This document shows, one piece after another, positions 26,708 to 35,624 of a stretch of DNA of 64,000 nt. Below the pieces are notes generated by a model. The model did no database searches and was not told the DNA's origin. It saw only the letters and a list, made by a program, of their open reading frames with translations. The stretch covers positions 2,208,391 to 2,272,390 of the forward strand of contig NC_016645.1 in the NCBI RefSeq assembly GCF_000234805.1. The letters are read 5' to 3'. A program made the position numbers and the translations under genes. Position 1 is the stretch's first letter. Each line of letters begins with the position of its first letter. Source of the stretch: Pyrobaculum ferrireducens. GTDB taxonomy: Archaea > Thermoproteota > Thermoprotei > Thermoproteales > Thermoproteaceae.

Positions 26708-27478
26708 CCGGAAATCAAAAGATAGTTGAAACCTATTTGGAATTTGGGGGTTTATAAATGTTTCGCCCCTTACCCGGAAATCAAAAGATAGTTGAAACGC
26801 CCCGCGGAGGACCTCCGCGAGTCTCCTCAAGACGTGTCTGACCGGAAATCAAAAGATAGTTGAAACCTCCCCTTGGCGTTTTGTATCAGCTCCACGAGCC
26901 TCTTCACCCCGGAAATCAAAAGATAGTTGAAACCTAGCAACTTTGAACACGTCCATGAGCTTGGCCCACGCAACTGCCGGAAATCAAAAGATAGTTGAAA
27001 CTCCCACCCTTTCCCCCTTCTTCTCGTGGACTGCGTTAAGCTTCTCCGGAAATCAAAAGATAGTTGAAACTGATGGTGGTGTAGCTCATATGAGCACCCA
27101 CACCTCCCTCTGCCTCCGGAAATCAAAAGATAGTTGAAACACAAATGTCGGGGTCCGGGGGGGCCTGGGTTTGTCAAGCCGGAAATCAAAAGATAGTTGA
27201 AACTCTGGGCATGTGCTCCCGTGGCTCCGCGGTTTAAAAATCCGACCGGAAATCAAAAGATAGTTGAAACTACGTAGCCAGGGACCCGTCCTCAAGCTGA
27301 TCTGTGAACGTGATCCGGAAATCAAAAGATAGTTGAAACTGGATCGGTCTAGAGAACGGTAAAGCTGGCGGTAATATGCTCACACCGGAAATCAAAAGAT
27401 AGTTGAAACGCGAGGCGGTTCGCAGGCGCGGCGCGGGCGGCGCACTGTGGGGACCAGAAATCAAAAGATAGATGAAAC
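26708..27478 (+). CRISPR. CRISPR array, 12 repeats and 11 spacers
   Basis: The 25-bp repeat starts CCGGAAATCAAAAG and ends ATAGTTGAAAC. Repeats begin at 26708, 26774, 26842, 26909, 26977, 27046, 27116, 27179, 27246, 27315, 27385 and 27454. Spacers measure 38-45 bp. The first eleven repeats are identical; the last has two changes (third base A, and GATG for GTTG near the end), marking the trailer. The 3' end GTTGAAAC is the usual 5' handle of crRNAs, so transcription is rightwards from the leader. No cas genes are in the window; Cas6 and effector genes must be elsewhere. The repeat type is that of Pyrobaculum arrays. Confidence 0.97.
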
Positions 27479-27544
27479 TCTACTAATGCCGAGCTGATAG
27501 ACACACGCCATACATTAATTCACAATTTGGGGATGTGTTTCTAC

Positions 27545-27690
27545 GGTCATGGGCAAGCCGGCGCCCGCCCCGCCTCCCGCGAGGGCTCCGGGAGGCGACG
27601 CTGTGTATAATCCGCGCCTGCCGAAGGGGCGGCCCCGCCCGGGCGCGCCACAGCGCCCGCCCGGGCCCCGCGCCCCCCTCCCCGAGACGC
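27545..27690. other. Extremely GC-rich, stem-loop-rich segment
   Basis: This stretch of about 145 bp is far richer in G+C than its surroundings and can form strong hairpins, such as the 9-bp stem CGCCTCCCG / CGGGAGGCG at 27570-27596 and the pairing of CCCGGG at 27636 with CCCGGG near 27660. It lies between the trailer end of the CRISPR array and the ATPase N-terminal remnant. No protein family fits any frame. It may be a structured RNA gene or a repeat; I could not match it to RNase P, SRP, 5S or tRNA signatures. Confidence 0.4.
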
Positions 27691-27995
27691 CCGGAGAGTA
27701 GAAGGGGGGTATAGTTCCACTAGGTAGCCGAATTCGTCAATGACCAGACGCGGCCTGTCCACCTCCTTAGCAAAGTAGATCGGGGCTCCCCCAGGCCTCC
27801 CGGCTCGACTTTTCTAGAAACTCCGCTATGCATGTAGAGGTTATCCCTCACCGAAGTCAAGAAGTAGAGACACCTCTTCCCCTCTATAAACCGCCTTAAA
27901 ATCTCCGTCTTCCCCACATGCTGTACAACACCAACAGTTCAGCCCTCCCAGACCGCTACCTCTCCTCAAGCCACGCCAGTTCTCTCCCTATTCAC
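27690..27995 (-). pseudogene. Degraded archaeal ATPase gene, N-terminal half with P-loop
   Basis: Starting at a GTG at 27995, frames combine into the N-terminus of a DUF234-type ATPase: VNRER, then ELAWLEER, a stop where Tyr is expected, RSGRAELLVLY, then VGKTEILRRFIEGKRCLYFL (Walker A and following helix), and finally YFAKEVDRPRLVIDEFGYLVE (Walker B). At least three frame changes, a TAG stop and a small deletion inside Walker A show decay. The match stops just after Walker B, which is where the fragment at 24676-25660 begins. The two may be halves of one gene. Confidence 0.75.
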
Positions 27996-28127
27996 ATTTA
28001 TCAAGAATTATACCCGAGATGCGAAATCTTTGAACTGGGGTTTGAGAGGAGTGGGTCAGCTCTTCCCATCTTCGCCACGTATCCGCCTGCAGCCGCTTCA
28101 CATCACCGTATCTACAATCTTTGCTAT

Positions 28128-28484
28128 CTAAAATATCTCTTTGTAGGTGTCTATGAGGCGGCGGTGCCAGTTTTCGAACTCCTCCCGAGTCGCGACGTGG
28201 AGCTCAAACACCCCCGCGCCCCCAACTCTTTCGGTTATGTGTAGAATCATCTCCACGGCGCGCCTCGCCTCCCCGCCGTAGGCATCGGACACGATAAGTA
28301 TGTCAACATCGCTGTCGGGCCTCGGCGTCCCCCGGGCATAGCTACCAAATAGATAGACCCTGGCGTCTGGGTCCAGCTCCCTCGCCGCGTCTCTAACCCT
28401 CCTGAGGTACTCCTCGAGATTCTCCACAATGCGCCTCCTCTCCTCCGCCCGGCGTCTCAACAATTCTATAAACTCTCTAGACAT
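28128..28484 (-). CDS. Minimal nucleotidyltransferase (MNT/MntA-like antitoxin)
   Basis: The 118-residue protein carries the nucleotidyltransferase signature GSYARGTPRPDSDVDILIVSD in its middle, with both catalytic Asp residues. MNT proteins paired with HEPN proteins act as antitoxins by adding AMP to the HEPN toxin. It follows the HEPN gene with a 19-bp overlap, so the pair is one operon in the order HEPN then MNT, opposite to the frameshifted pair near 10 kb. Confidence 0.85.
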   Translation of the reverse strand: MSREFIELLRRRAEERRRIVENLEEYLRRVRDAARELDPDARVYLFGSYARGTPRPDSDVDILIVSDAYGGEARRAVEMILHITERVGGAGVFELHVATREEFENWHRRLIDTYKEIF

Positions 28485-28831
28485 TTGAAAACAGCCAGCG
28501 CTTCCTCTGCAAATTTCAACGCCTCCTCGCAGTCCCCCCTCCTAGCTCTAAAAGGAAGATAACGCGAGGAGATATAGGCATACTCCAGCAGAGCTAACAC
28601 ATACCTCCACTTAGTGAAAAGATGGACAAGGCCGCACCTATCTCCATAGATCTCCACTAACCTATCAGCCAAGCCACGCAGAAAATGAGTCTTTGGGAAG
28701 TCCCCCACCCTCTTATACAATAGGTGGAGTGTCTGTTCTGCATTAAATAAGGCTAATTCACAGAACCCCCTTTCAACGGCGAACTTAGCCTCTTCATAAA
28801 ACTGCAAGGCGCGTTCTTTCAACACATCCAC
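28466..28831 (-). CDS. HEPN-domain protein (toxin partner of MNT)
   Basis: The 121-residue, mainly helical protein matches the PF05168-type HEPN domain: KERALQFYEEAKFAVERGFC, LALFNAEQTLHLLYK, KTHFLRGLADRLVEI, and the C-terminal ISSRYLPFRARRGDCEEALKFAEEAL. HEPN proteins of such pairs are RNases. The classical RxxxxH motif is not obvious in this subfamily, so activity is not certain. It is the first gene of a two-gene operon with the nucleotidyltransferase at 28128-28484. Confidence 0.82.
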   Translation of the reverse strand: MDVLKERALQFYEEAKFAVERGFCELALFNAEQTLHLLYKRVGDFPKTHFLRGLADRLVEIYGDRCGLVHLFTKWRYVLALLEYAYISSRYLPFRARRGDCEEALKFAEEALAVFKCLESL

Positions 28832-28902
28832 GCATCGCCCCGCCCCGGTAATAAAAGTTTTCTAGGCAACAAGATTTTAAAAAGCGGGTATCCCCCATTG
28901 TC

Positions 28903-29385
28903 GTGGAGTTTAGGGGCGAGTACTACCTCGTGCTTGAGGCTCTGGCCAAGGGCGGCAAGACGGCGGAGGAGGTGGCTAGGTCTGTGGATATGCCTCTACA
29001 CGACGTGGAGGCGGTGCTCAACACCCTAATGGCCCACGGCCTCGTGGAGGCCCGGGAGAGGGGACTCATTCTGAAGAAGACTGCCTACTACCTCACCGAG
29101 AGGGGTTGGGAGGTGTTGTACAAGTGGCGGAGGGAGGTCAAGGAGCGGCTTGAAAAAGCCGCACATCTGAGAAAGGCCGGCGAAGTTCAGCGAGCCGATG
29201 AGGTGCTGGCCCCCGTCGAGCCGATACTCCCGGCCCTCCTGGCCATGGGCATTCTAGACCTCTGGCTTTACAGCGCCGCCCTGGGGGAGGGATATCCGGC
29301 GATTACGGACGAGGCTGTGGAGGAGGGCGCCGAAGCGGGCGGAGAATCTGGATGGGAGTCCTGGGGGGCAGATGAGGAGTTTTAG
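28903..29385 (+). CDS. Winged-helix transcriptional regulator (uncharacterised)
   Basis: The first 75 residues of this 160-residue protein form a winged helix: YYLVLEALAKGGKTAEEVAR, LHDVEAVLNTLMAHGLVEA, then a wing with RERGLILKKTAYYLTERG. A helical linker (WRREVKERLEKAAHLRKAG) and an acidic, Gly-rich tail follow. A Leu-rich segment near 105-130 (LPALLAMGILDLWLY) could be a dimer interface. GTG start 26 bp from a TATA element near 28873-28881. The transporter gene 43 bp downstream lacks its own TATA, so the regulator may control that gene. Confidence 0.75.
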   Translation: MEFRGEYYLVLEALAKGGKTAEEVARSVDMPLHDVEAVLNTLMAHGLVEARERGLILKKTAYYLTERGWEVLYKWRREVKERLEKAAHLRKAGEVQRADEVLAPVEPILPALLAMGILDLWLYSAALGEGYPAITDEAVEEGAEAGGESGWESWGADEEF

Positions 29386-29427
29386 CCGTCTACAGACCTC
29401 TGTGAGCTCCGCTAGCTGTGCGGGGCC

Positions 29428-30246
29428 TTGAGCGCCGCCGGCAGGGCCTATGTCGAGGTGGTAGCTGCGGCGGCTCTGTGGTCCACCCTGGGCGTAGCCG
29501 CCCAATACGGCAGAGACTACATCTGGCTGGCTTTTTTGCGGTCTCTCGTAGCCGCCGTTATCTCCATAACGGTAGCTGGCTGGCCGACTCGGCGCGGCTT
29601 GGTGCCCGGCTTGCTTCTTGGAGGGCTCTTCACGGTTTACCCCCTCGCCGCTCTCCTGGCCGGCGTTGGTCCGGCGGCGTATCTTCTCTACACTGCCCCC
29701 CTCTGGACGACCACCTCCCTTGTGGCATTCGGAGAGAGGCCGACTCCGCGGGGCGCGGCTGGAGTGGCGCTGGTCCTCGCCGCAGTTGTGTTGATGATCT
29801 ACGCATCTGCACGGGGTGAGCTCTCCCCGGTGGGCCTAGCCGCGGGGCTCGCCTCCAGCGCCTTGTACGGCCTCTACATTGCGGCGGCCCGCCTCATGGC
29901 TAGGAGGGGCTATGGAGCGGACGCCTCGTACGGCGCCATGCCCTACACGCTGGTCGTCACAACCCCGGCTCTGCTGGCGTCTCTCCACGCCACGGCAGCG
30001 CCGCCTGCCCCCCAGACGGCCCTGGCGGGGCTCTACATGGGTGTGCTGGGCACAGTGGTGCCCTACCGCCTATTCTCCTCCGCAGTCTCGAAGATAGAGG
30101 GATCTAGGGCCTCAGTAATCGCGTCGGTGGAGCCCGTGCTCGCCGCGTTGTGGGACTTCCTTCTGTTTGGACGTATTCCCGGCTTTATGACGGCGGCGGC
30201 ATATATCCTCATCTCGACGGCCGCGGTGGTGGCGGCAAAGAAGTGA
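29428..30246 (+). CDS. EamA/DMT-family transporter
   Basis: The 272-residue protein has ten membrane helices in two EamA repeats (ALWSTLGVAAQYG in the first, SSALYGLYIAAARLM in the second; the typical SVEPVLAALWDFLLFG near the end). The start used is a TTG at 29428 (start codon inferred, no better one nearby). It probably forms an operon with the regulator gene just upstream. The transported substrate is unknown. Confidence 0.85.
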   Translation: MSAAGRAYVEVVAAAALWSTLGVAAQYGRDYIWLAFLRSLVAAVISITVAGWPTRRGLVPGLLLGGLFTVYPLAALLAGVGPAAYLLYTAPLWTTTSLVAFGERPTPRGAAGVALVLAAVVLMIYASARGELSPVGLAAGLASSALYGLYIAAARLMARRGYGADASYGAMPYTLVVTTPALLASLHATAAPPAPQTALAGLYMGVLGTVVPYRLFSSAVSKIEGSRASVIASVEPVLAALWDFLLFGRIPGFMTAAAYILISTAAVVAAKK

Positions 30247-30272
30247 TTTAAATCACCTCCCCCGGAGACCCC

Positions 30273-31076
30273 ATGCTGAAGGTGGCCCACTCCCCAGACG
30301 CAGACGACGCCTATATGTTCTACGGCATTGCGACAGGCGCGGTGAAGATGCCCATGCCATTCGTAGAGTTTCTAAGCGACATCGAGACTCTCAACAGACT
30401 GGCTCTTGAGGAGTTGCTCGACGTGAGCGCCGTCAGCACACACGCCCTAGCCTACATCTGCGACAGGTACTACGTCATGTCGGTAGGCGCCTCCATGGGA
30501 GAGGGATACGGCCCCGTAGTCGTTACAGCGAAAGAGGGGGGCGAGATTAAGTACGTAGCGGTGCCGGGGCGCTACACCACCGCCGCCCTGCTCACAAAAC
30601 TGGCGCTCCCCCACGTAAAGACTGTGGAAATACCCTTCGACAAGATAATAGACGCCGTAAGGGCAGGGGTCGTAGACGCGGGGGTCCTCATACACGAGGG
30701 ACAGATAACCTACCAGCGCCTGGGGTTGAAGAAGGTAATTGACCTTGGCGAGTGGTGGAGGGAGGAGACCGGCCTTCCCACCCCCCTGGGGCTTGACGTG
30801 GTCAGAAAGGCACTGGGGCTCCAGACAGCGAAGGCCGTGGCTGAAGCCTTGTCCCAGTCTATTAAATATGCAGACGAAAACCGCGTTGAGGCGTTGAGAT
30901 ACGCACAGAAGTTCTCGCGGGGCCTCACTCTAGAAGAAACGGCGCGTTTCGTGGACATGTATGTAAATGCGTATACCCGCGACATGGGTCAGAGAGGCAG
31001 AGAGGCAGTGGAGGAGCTACTCATACGTGCACACAAGGCGGGACACGTCCCGGCATGTCATCCAGAATACATTTAA
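30273..31076 (+). CDS. mqnD: MqnD-like protein (menaquinone biosynthesis, futalosine route)
   Basis: The 267-residue protein matches the VitK2_biosynth family: SPDADDAYMFYGIATG at the N-terminus, LSDIETLNRLALEE, DVSAVSTHALAYI, GRYTTAALLTKLA, and the hallmark LIHEGQITYQRLGLKKVIDLG followed by EWWREETGLPTPLG. MqnD makes 1,4-dihydroxy-6-naphthoate from cyclic dehypoxanthinyl futalosine. The other mqn genes are not in the window. Menaquinone is the quinone used by Thermoproteales and would serve the reductase and oxidase encoded here. The ATG is 26 bp from a TATA element at 30244-30253. A role other than MqnD within the family cannot be excluded. Confidence 0.82.
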   Translation: MLKVAHSPDADDAYMFYGIATGAVKMPMPFVEFLSDIETLNRLALEELLDVSAVSTHALAYICDRYYVMSVGASMGEGYGPVVVTAKEGGEIKYVAVPGRYTTAALLTKLALPHVKTVEIPFDKIIDAVRAGVVDAGVLIHEGQITYQRLGLKKVIDLGEWWREETGLPTPLGLDVVRKALGLQTAKAVAEALSQSIKYADENRVEALRYAQKFSRGLTLEETARFVDMYVNAYTRDMGQRGREAVEELLIRAHKAGHVPACHPEYI

Positions 31077-31160
31077 ACAGCACCTAAACACAACACTGAT
31101 AAGCCCACTAACCTGAGCAACACACCTTCAAGATTTATAACGTCGCGATCTGTAACGTTC

Positions 31161-31796
31161 GTGAGTCTCGACTGGGGTAGGCTTGAGGAGGTTGTGGAGA
31201 GGGCTGTTAGGAGGGCTAGGTCTGAGGAGCTTAGGGAAATGGCCGACGCCGTAAGGGCCCTAGCCGAGTACATGAAAACCGGCTTCCAAGAGACAAACAA
31301 AAGAATAGAAGAGCTAGGCAAGACAGTAGCAGAGCTAGCCAAGAGAGTTGAGGAACACGGCAGGCGGCTTGACGAGTTGACCAAGGCTGTGGCTGAGCTT
31401 AAGGTGGCTATGGGCTCCCTTGGCCGTAGGTGGGGCCGGGATTTGGAGCGTACTGTTCTCGAAATTTACCGCGACGCTCTTGAGAAGAGGGGGGTTGAGC
31501 CCGGCCGTGTGGAAAAATTCGTCTACACCGACGTAGACGGCCGCTATCTGAAGCCGGGGGCGAGGATCGAGGTCGACGTCTATATCCACGACGGGAGGAC
31601 TTATCTCTTGGAGGTGAAGTCGCATGCAGAGCTTGAAGACGTTGAGTGGTTCGCCCAAAAGGCCGGGGCGGTGGAGAAGATACTCGGCAGAAAGGCAGAC
31701 CGCCTCATAATCGTGGCGGTGAATATAGACAAAGAGGCGCTGGAGAGGGCGGCGCAACTGGGAATAGACGCGGTGTACGGCGCCGTTATTGAATAA
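31161..31796 (+). CDS. DUF3782-type coiled-coil PD-(D/E)XK nuclease-like protein
   Basis: This 211-residue protein begins with a long amphipathic coiled coil (about residues 15-85; heptads such as ETNKRIEELGKTVAELAKRVE) followed by a nuclease-like domain with RIEVDVYIHDGRTYLLEVKS (Asp...Glu-x-Lys). It belongs to a family common in Thermoproteales and Sulfolobales whose role is unknown. GTG start 26 bp from a TATA element near 31132-31140. Monocistronic. Confidence 0.8.
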   Translation: MSLDWGRLEEVVERAVRRARSEELREMADAVRALAEYMKTGFQETNKRIEELGKTVAELAKRVEEHGRRLDELTKAVAELKVAMGSLGRRWGRDLERTVLEIYRDALEKRGVEPGRVEKFVYTDVDGRYLKPGARIEVDVYIHDGRTYLLEVKSHAELEDVEWFAQKAGAVEKILGRKADRLIIVAVNIDKEALERAAQLGIDAVYGAVIE

Positions 31797-31985
31797 TCTA
31801 TCTTGGCTTTAAGATCTGCCCATTGCCTAGGGTTGGCGATGAAGTGGGGGCTATCGCTGTTTGGTGGCGTAGAGGCGTTGGGGGGGGTTGGGTGCTACAG
31901 CGTTGAAGCTGGTTGCTGGGCCGCCGATGGAGCGTGTGGGATCGATGCCGGTTCCAAAAATATATAGTGGGGCACTTCCAGCGTC

Positions 31986-34352
31986 GTGATTTTTGATATT
32001 GTTAAGGGTGAGATTGAGAAAGCGCGAGCGGCGAGGCATAGAAGGCTTTTAGTGCTTGTAGGCTCTGACGATAGGAGGCTGGCGGAGGCCGTGGGAGAGG
32101 CGCTGAGGGGCTTTGAGGCGGCTGGCGGCGGGGGCACTGGGCTCTACATGTTCCAGCCGGAGTTCGCCGACGCAAATAAGCGGATGAACTACGTTAGAGA
32201 CGTGCTGGGGGGGACGGGTCTGGAGGTGGAGTTCAGGCCATATAAAGACACGCCGAGGCTCCTCGGGACGACTTACGACTTCGCAGTCCTGGACTTGGTA
32301 AACGACTTGAAGCCTAATGACGTGGGGAGGCTGGGCGGCGTGGTTAGAGGCGGGGGGTTGTACGTGCTAATGGTGCCGCCGCTTGAGGTGTGGCGGAGGT
32401 ACGTCACCAAGTTCCAATCCACCTTGCTGGTGCCGCAGTTTACCCCCAGCGACATTAGACACAGATTAAAGGAGAGGTTCTGGCGGAGCCTCTACACCCA
32501 CAGAGGAATAATAGTATACGACGTAGATCGCGGGGAGTTGCTTAAATCATCGGGCATAGAGGAGGTGGAGCCGTATGAACCTAAGAAGCCGGCGCCGCCC
32601 GAGAAGGCCGTCCTCCCTCTTAAGATCTACAAACTCGCCGCCACCCACGACCAGGTAGAGGTCTTGAAGCTCTTTGAGATTTTCTACCAGAGGCCTAAGA
32701 GGAAGCAGGTACTCGTAGTAATTGCCGACAGGGGGAGGGGCAAGAGCGCCGCGCTGGGGCTGGGGCTGGCCGGCATTGGCCACAAGCTGAGGAAGGCCAA
32801 GGCCAGGGTGCAGATCGTGGTTAGCGCCATGGAGTACGGCAACTTGGAGACGCTTCTAGAATTCGCGCTGAGGGGGCTGGAGGCCCTAGGCTACAAGCCC
32901 GGCGTTGAGAAGGAGGGGGGCGAGATACGGGCCATCAAGGCTAGAGGCATCTTCATCGACGTGGTGACGCCATACATGTTGCTCAAGCGGGAAAATGCCG
33001 ATATAGTTGCCATCGACGAGGCCGCGGCGGTGCCCCTCCCCGTGCTGTACGCCGTGCATAGGAAATTCGACAAGCTGGTGTTCGCCACGACGATACACGG
33101 CTACGAAGGGGCGGGGCGCGGCTTCTCTATAAGGTTTTTGAAGTATCTAAGAGAGTCTAAAGACACCGACGTACACCTCTACGAAATGGAGGAGCCGATT
33201 AGGTACGGCAGGGGGGATCCCGTCGAGGAGTGGCTTTTCGACACCTTCCTCCTAAACGCCGAGCCCGCCAAGGTGGCGCCAGAAGATCTTGAGTACGTCA
33301 AGAGGAGGGAGGTGGTGTACCTAAAGGAGGAGGACATCATGAAGAGCGAGGAGCTTTTTAGACAGTTCTTCGGCATATACGTCCAGGCCCACTACCGCAA
33401 CGAGCCCGACGACCTCGGGATGTTGCTAGATGCCCCCCACCACACCGCCCGCGCCCTCGCCCTCCCAAACGGGAAAGTCGTGGTGTCGGTAGAGCTGGCC
33501 TACGAGGGCGGGCTCGACGACCTTTCGATAGACCAGGCGCTGAGGGGGCTGAAGCTACCTGGCAATATTATACCTGATAGATTTCTCAAGTATTGGCGCC
33601 TCCCCGAATTCGCAAAGCTTAAGGGGTGGCGCATAGTGAGAATCGCCACACACCCAGAGCTACAGGACATGGGGCTCGGCACAATCATGTTGCAGAAGAT
33701 CGAGGAGGAGGCTAGGGAGCTGGGCATGGACTACGTCGGCGTGGGCTTCGGCGTGTACGACCGGCTCTTGAAGTTCTGGGTGCGGAACGGCTACGTGCCG
33801 ATTCACCTCTCCCCGGAGCGCAATCCCTCCTCAGGGGAGTACAGCGTCTTGCTTGTAAAGCCGCTGAACGATATGGCCGAGGCTTTTGTAAAGTACGCCA
33901 ATGTGGAGTTTAGGCGCCGCCTCATTCACTCGCTCATGGGGCCCTACGCCGATCTCCTGCCCACAGAAGTTCAGTTACTTCTAGAGGACTGGGGATGGGA
34001 CGTGGACGGGGCGCCCGCCTTATCTAAAAACCAGCTTGACAGACTCGTTGCCTATGCCTACGGCCCCATGACGTATGAAAATGTCACCGACGCCGTATAT
34101 ATGCTAGCCACGCAGTACTTCTACTCGTCGAAGAAGAGGAGGCCGACCCTCCCGGACGCCGCCGTGCGCATATTAATTAGCAAAGTGCTCCAGGCAAGGC
34201 CTTGGAAGGAGGCCGCCGAGGCCGCGGGAGTGAGGAGGGGAGATCTGATGCTTATTTTGAGAGAAGTGGTTAAAGTCCTGCTGTTTTACTACTACGGCGG
34301 CGAGTTTGAAGTACCCCTATTCGTCGTCGGCACGGTGAAGGGCAAGGACTAG
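31986..34352 (+). CDS. tmcA: tRNA(Met) cytidine acetyltransferase TmcA
   Basis: The 788-residue protein has the TmcA/Nat10 architecture: an N-terminal DUF1726-like domain, a helicase-like ATPase with Walker A IADRGRGKSAALG and Walker B IVAIDEAAAVPLP, a GNAT acetyltransferase domain (RIATHPELQDMGLGTIMLQK), and a C-terminal tRNA-binding part. It makes N4-acetylcytidine in RNA using acetyl-CoA and ATP; in hyperthermophiles ac4C is widespread and temperature-linked. GTG start 26 bp from the TATA element at 31959-31967. The last 4 bp overlap the convergent transporter gene. Confidence 0.92.
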   Translation: MIFDIVKGEIEKARAARHRRLLVLVGSDDRRLAEAVGEALRGFEAAGGGGTGLYMFQPEFADANKRMNYVRDVLGGTGLEVEFRPYKDTPRLLGTTYDFAVLDLVNDLKPNDVGRLGGVVRGGGLYVLMVPPLEVWRRYVTKFQSTLLVPQFTPSDIRHRLKERFWRSLYTHRGIIVYDVDRGELLKSSGIEEVEPYEPKKPAPPEKAVLPLKIYKLAATHDQVEVLKLFEIFYQRPKRKQVLVVIADRGRGKSAALGLGLAGIGHKLRKAKARVQIVVSAMEYGNLETLLEFALRGLEALGYKPGVEKEGGEIRAIKARGIFIDVVTPYMLLKRENADIVAIDEAAAVPLPVLYAVHRKFDKLVFATTIHGYEGAGRGFSIRFLKYLRESKDTDVHLYEMEEPIRYGRGDPVEEWLFDTFLLNAEPAKVAPEDLEYVKRREVVYLKEEDIMKSEELFRQFFGIYVQAHYRNEPDDLGMLLDAPHHTARALALPNGKVVVSVELAYEGGLDDLSIDQALRGLKLPGNIIPDRFLKYWRLPEFAKLKGWRIVRIATHPELQDMGLGTIMLQKIEEEARELGMDYVGVGFGVYDRLLKFWVRNGYVPIHLSPERNPSSGEYSVLLVKPLNDMAEAFVKYANVEFRRRLIHSLMGPYADLLPTEVQLLLEDWGWDVDGAPALSKNQLDRLVAYAYGPMTYENVTDAVYMLATQYFYSSKKRRPTLPDAAVRILISKVLQARPWKEAAEAAGVRRGDLMLILREVVKVLLFYYYGGEFEVPLFVVGTVKGKD

Positions 34353-35179
34353 GACGGGGAGCCCATCGCCACTGCAATTGCTAGGAATATAGCCAGGGCG
34401 CCGGCCATCTGTCTCGGGCTCAGCGGCTCTATCCCGGTGAATTTCGCGTAGAGCTGGGTAATGAGGGGCGACACGGAGACAAGTATTGTGGAGAGGGCTA
34501 AGCCAACCCTCTCTACTGAGAAGGCGAACAGCGCCGAGCCGAGGCCGAGGTCCAGGAGAGACGCCGCGGCGAAAAGCGGCGACTTGACAACCCTCAGCCT
34601 CCCCCTCGCCGCGAGGTAAAGCGCCATGAATAGACAGGCGGACAGCGCTCTGAGATAGGCAACTGCGGTGGGGTGCACGCCCTGCACGGCGGCAAGCTTT
34701 ACGGCTGTCATCCCAAGAGACCACATAAACGCCGCCGCCGCGGCTGAGGCGACACCGGCAACGTTAACCCTAGCCTCGCCTCCCCTGGCCAGCAACCCGA
34801 CCCCAAGCACCACCAGCAGAGAGGACACTATTAACATGGGGGTAACCCTCTCCCCCAGGAGTAGGGCGAAGTACTGAGCTATCACCACGTAGGTATATGT
34901 GATGGGAGCCGCCACCGAGCCGCCCACTCTGTGTATTGCATAGAAGTATACACTATCGCCTATGAACAACGTCAAGACGCCGCTCGCCACCGCCGCCCAC
35001 ACGCCGGCCGATGGCTTCGCAAGTATCAGGACAGGCCACATAAGAGCCGAGACGTAAAACAGGCGGGAGAAGTTCACCACAGCGGCGTCTAGAGACTCCA
35101 TATGTCTCTTGTATAGGAAGATCACAAGAGCCCAGATGACCGCCGCCGTGAAGACGGCGGCCAGTCCCGCGACGTCCAT
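34349..35179 (-). CDS. EamA/DMT-family transporter
   Basis: The 276-residue protein has ten helices in two EamA repeats (AAVIWALVIFLYKRHM at the start; AAAFMWSLGMTAVKL in the second half). Its ATG starts directly after the stop codon of the aIF2-beta gene, so it is the second gene of that operon. The substrate is unknown. Confidence 0.85.
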   Translation of the reverse strand: MDVAGLAAVFTAAVIWALVIFLYKRHMESLDAAVVNFSRLFYVSALMWPVLILAKPSAGVWAAVASGVLTLFIGDSVYFYAIHRVGGSVAAPITYTYVVIAQYFALLLGERVTPMLIVSSLLVVLGVGLLARGGEARVNVAGVASAAAAAFMWSLGMTAVKLAAVQGVHPTAVAYLRALSACLFMALYLAARGRLRVVKSPLFAAASLLDLGLGSALFAFSVERVGLALSTILVSVSPLITQLYAKFTGIEPLSPRQMAGALAIFLAIAVAMGSPS

Positions 35180-35584
35180 TTAGAGCGGCTTAACGGGGGT
35201 AGAGGCGCCGCAGGCGAGACACCTCATTACGAATATCCTCCCCTCCCTCCTCAGCTCTGTATCTATGGAGTTGCATACTGGACACACCACGTAGTACCTA
35301 ATAAAACGCTCGTACACGGCCTCCACAACCTTGGGAGACTTCTCGCCGTGAAGCGTAAAGACGTCCCCCTCTAGAGTCCCCGGCACCGCGAGCTCCTTCT
35401 GGAAAAACTTAGCAATAAAGTACACATCCCTGTTGAGCCTCTTAGCAATCTGCCCAAAGTTGAGGATTATCGTCTTCCGGGGCATGTTCTCCACCTCGAT
35501 CTTCGGTATCTCCGCCCTGCGCTGTGCCTTAGGCGCCACCAGCTTGTACGCCCGATCTAGAAGAGCGACATACTCGCTATCCAT
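35180..35584 (-). CDS. Translation initiation factor aIF2 subunit beta
   Basis: The 134-residue protein has the aIF2-beta layout: a central alpha-beta domain ([32 protein letters not shown]) and a C-terminal zinc ribbon with Cys101, Cys104, Cys122 and Cys125 (CPVC, CLAC). It forms part of the heterotrimer that brings initiator tRNA to the ribosome. ATG about 25 bp from the TATA element at 35604-35612. Confidence 0.93.
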   Translation of the reverse strand: MDSEYVALLDRAYKLVAPKAQRRAEIPKIEVENMPRKTIILNFGQIAKRLNRDVYFIAKFFQKELAVPGTLEGDVFTLHGEKSPKVVEAVYERFIRYYVVCPVCNSIDTELRREGRIFVMRCLACGASTPVKPL

Positions 35585-35624
35585 GAAAGGGGAAATCTAC
35601 ACCATTTATAAAAATTATGAAAAA

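Noticed and set aside
26474-27464. Minus-strand frames repeating FQLSFDFR or FNYLLISG
   Set aside because: They are translations of the CRISPR repeats and spacers and not genes.
27545-27690. GC-rich element considered as RNase P RNA, SRP RNA, 5S rRNA or tRNA
   Set aside because: None of the diagnostic motifs (RNase P CR-I and CR-V sequences, SRP helix 8 loop, 5S core, T-loop) was found on either strand; it is left as unassigned.
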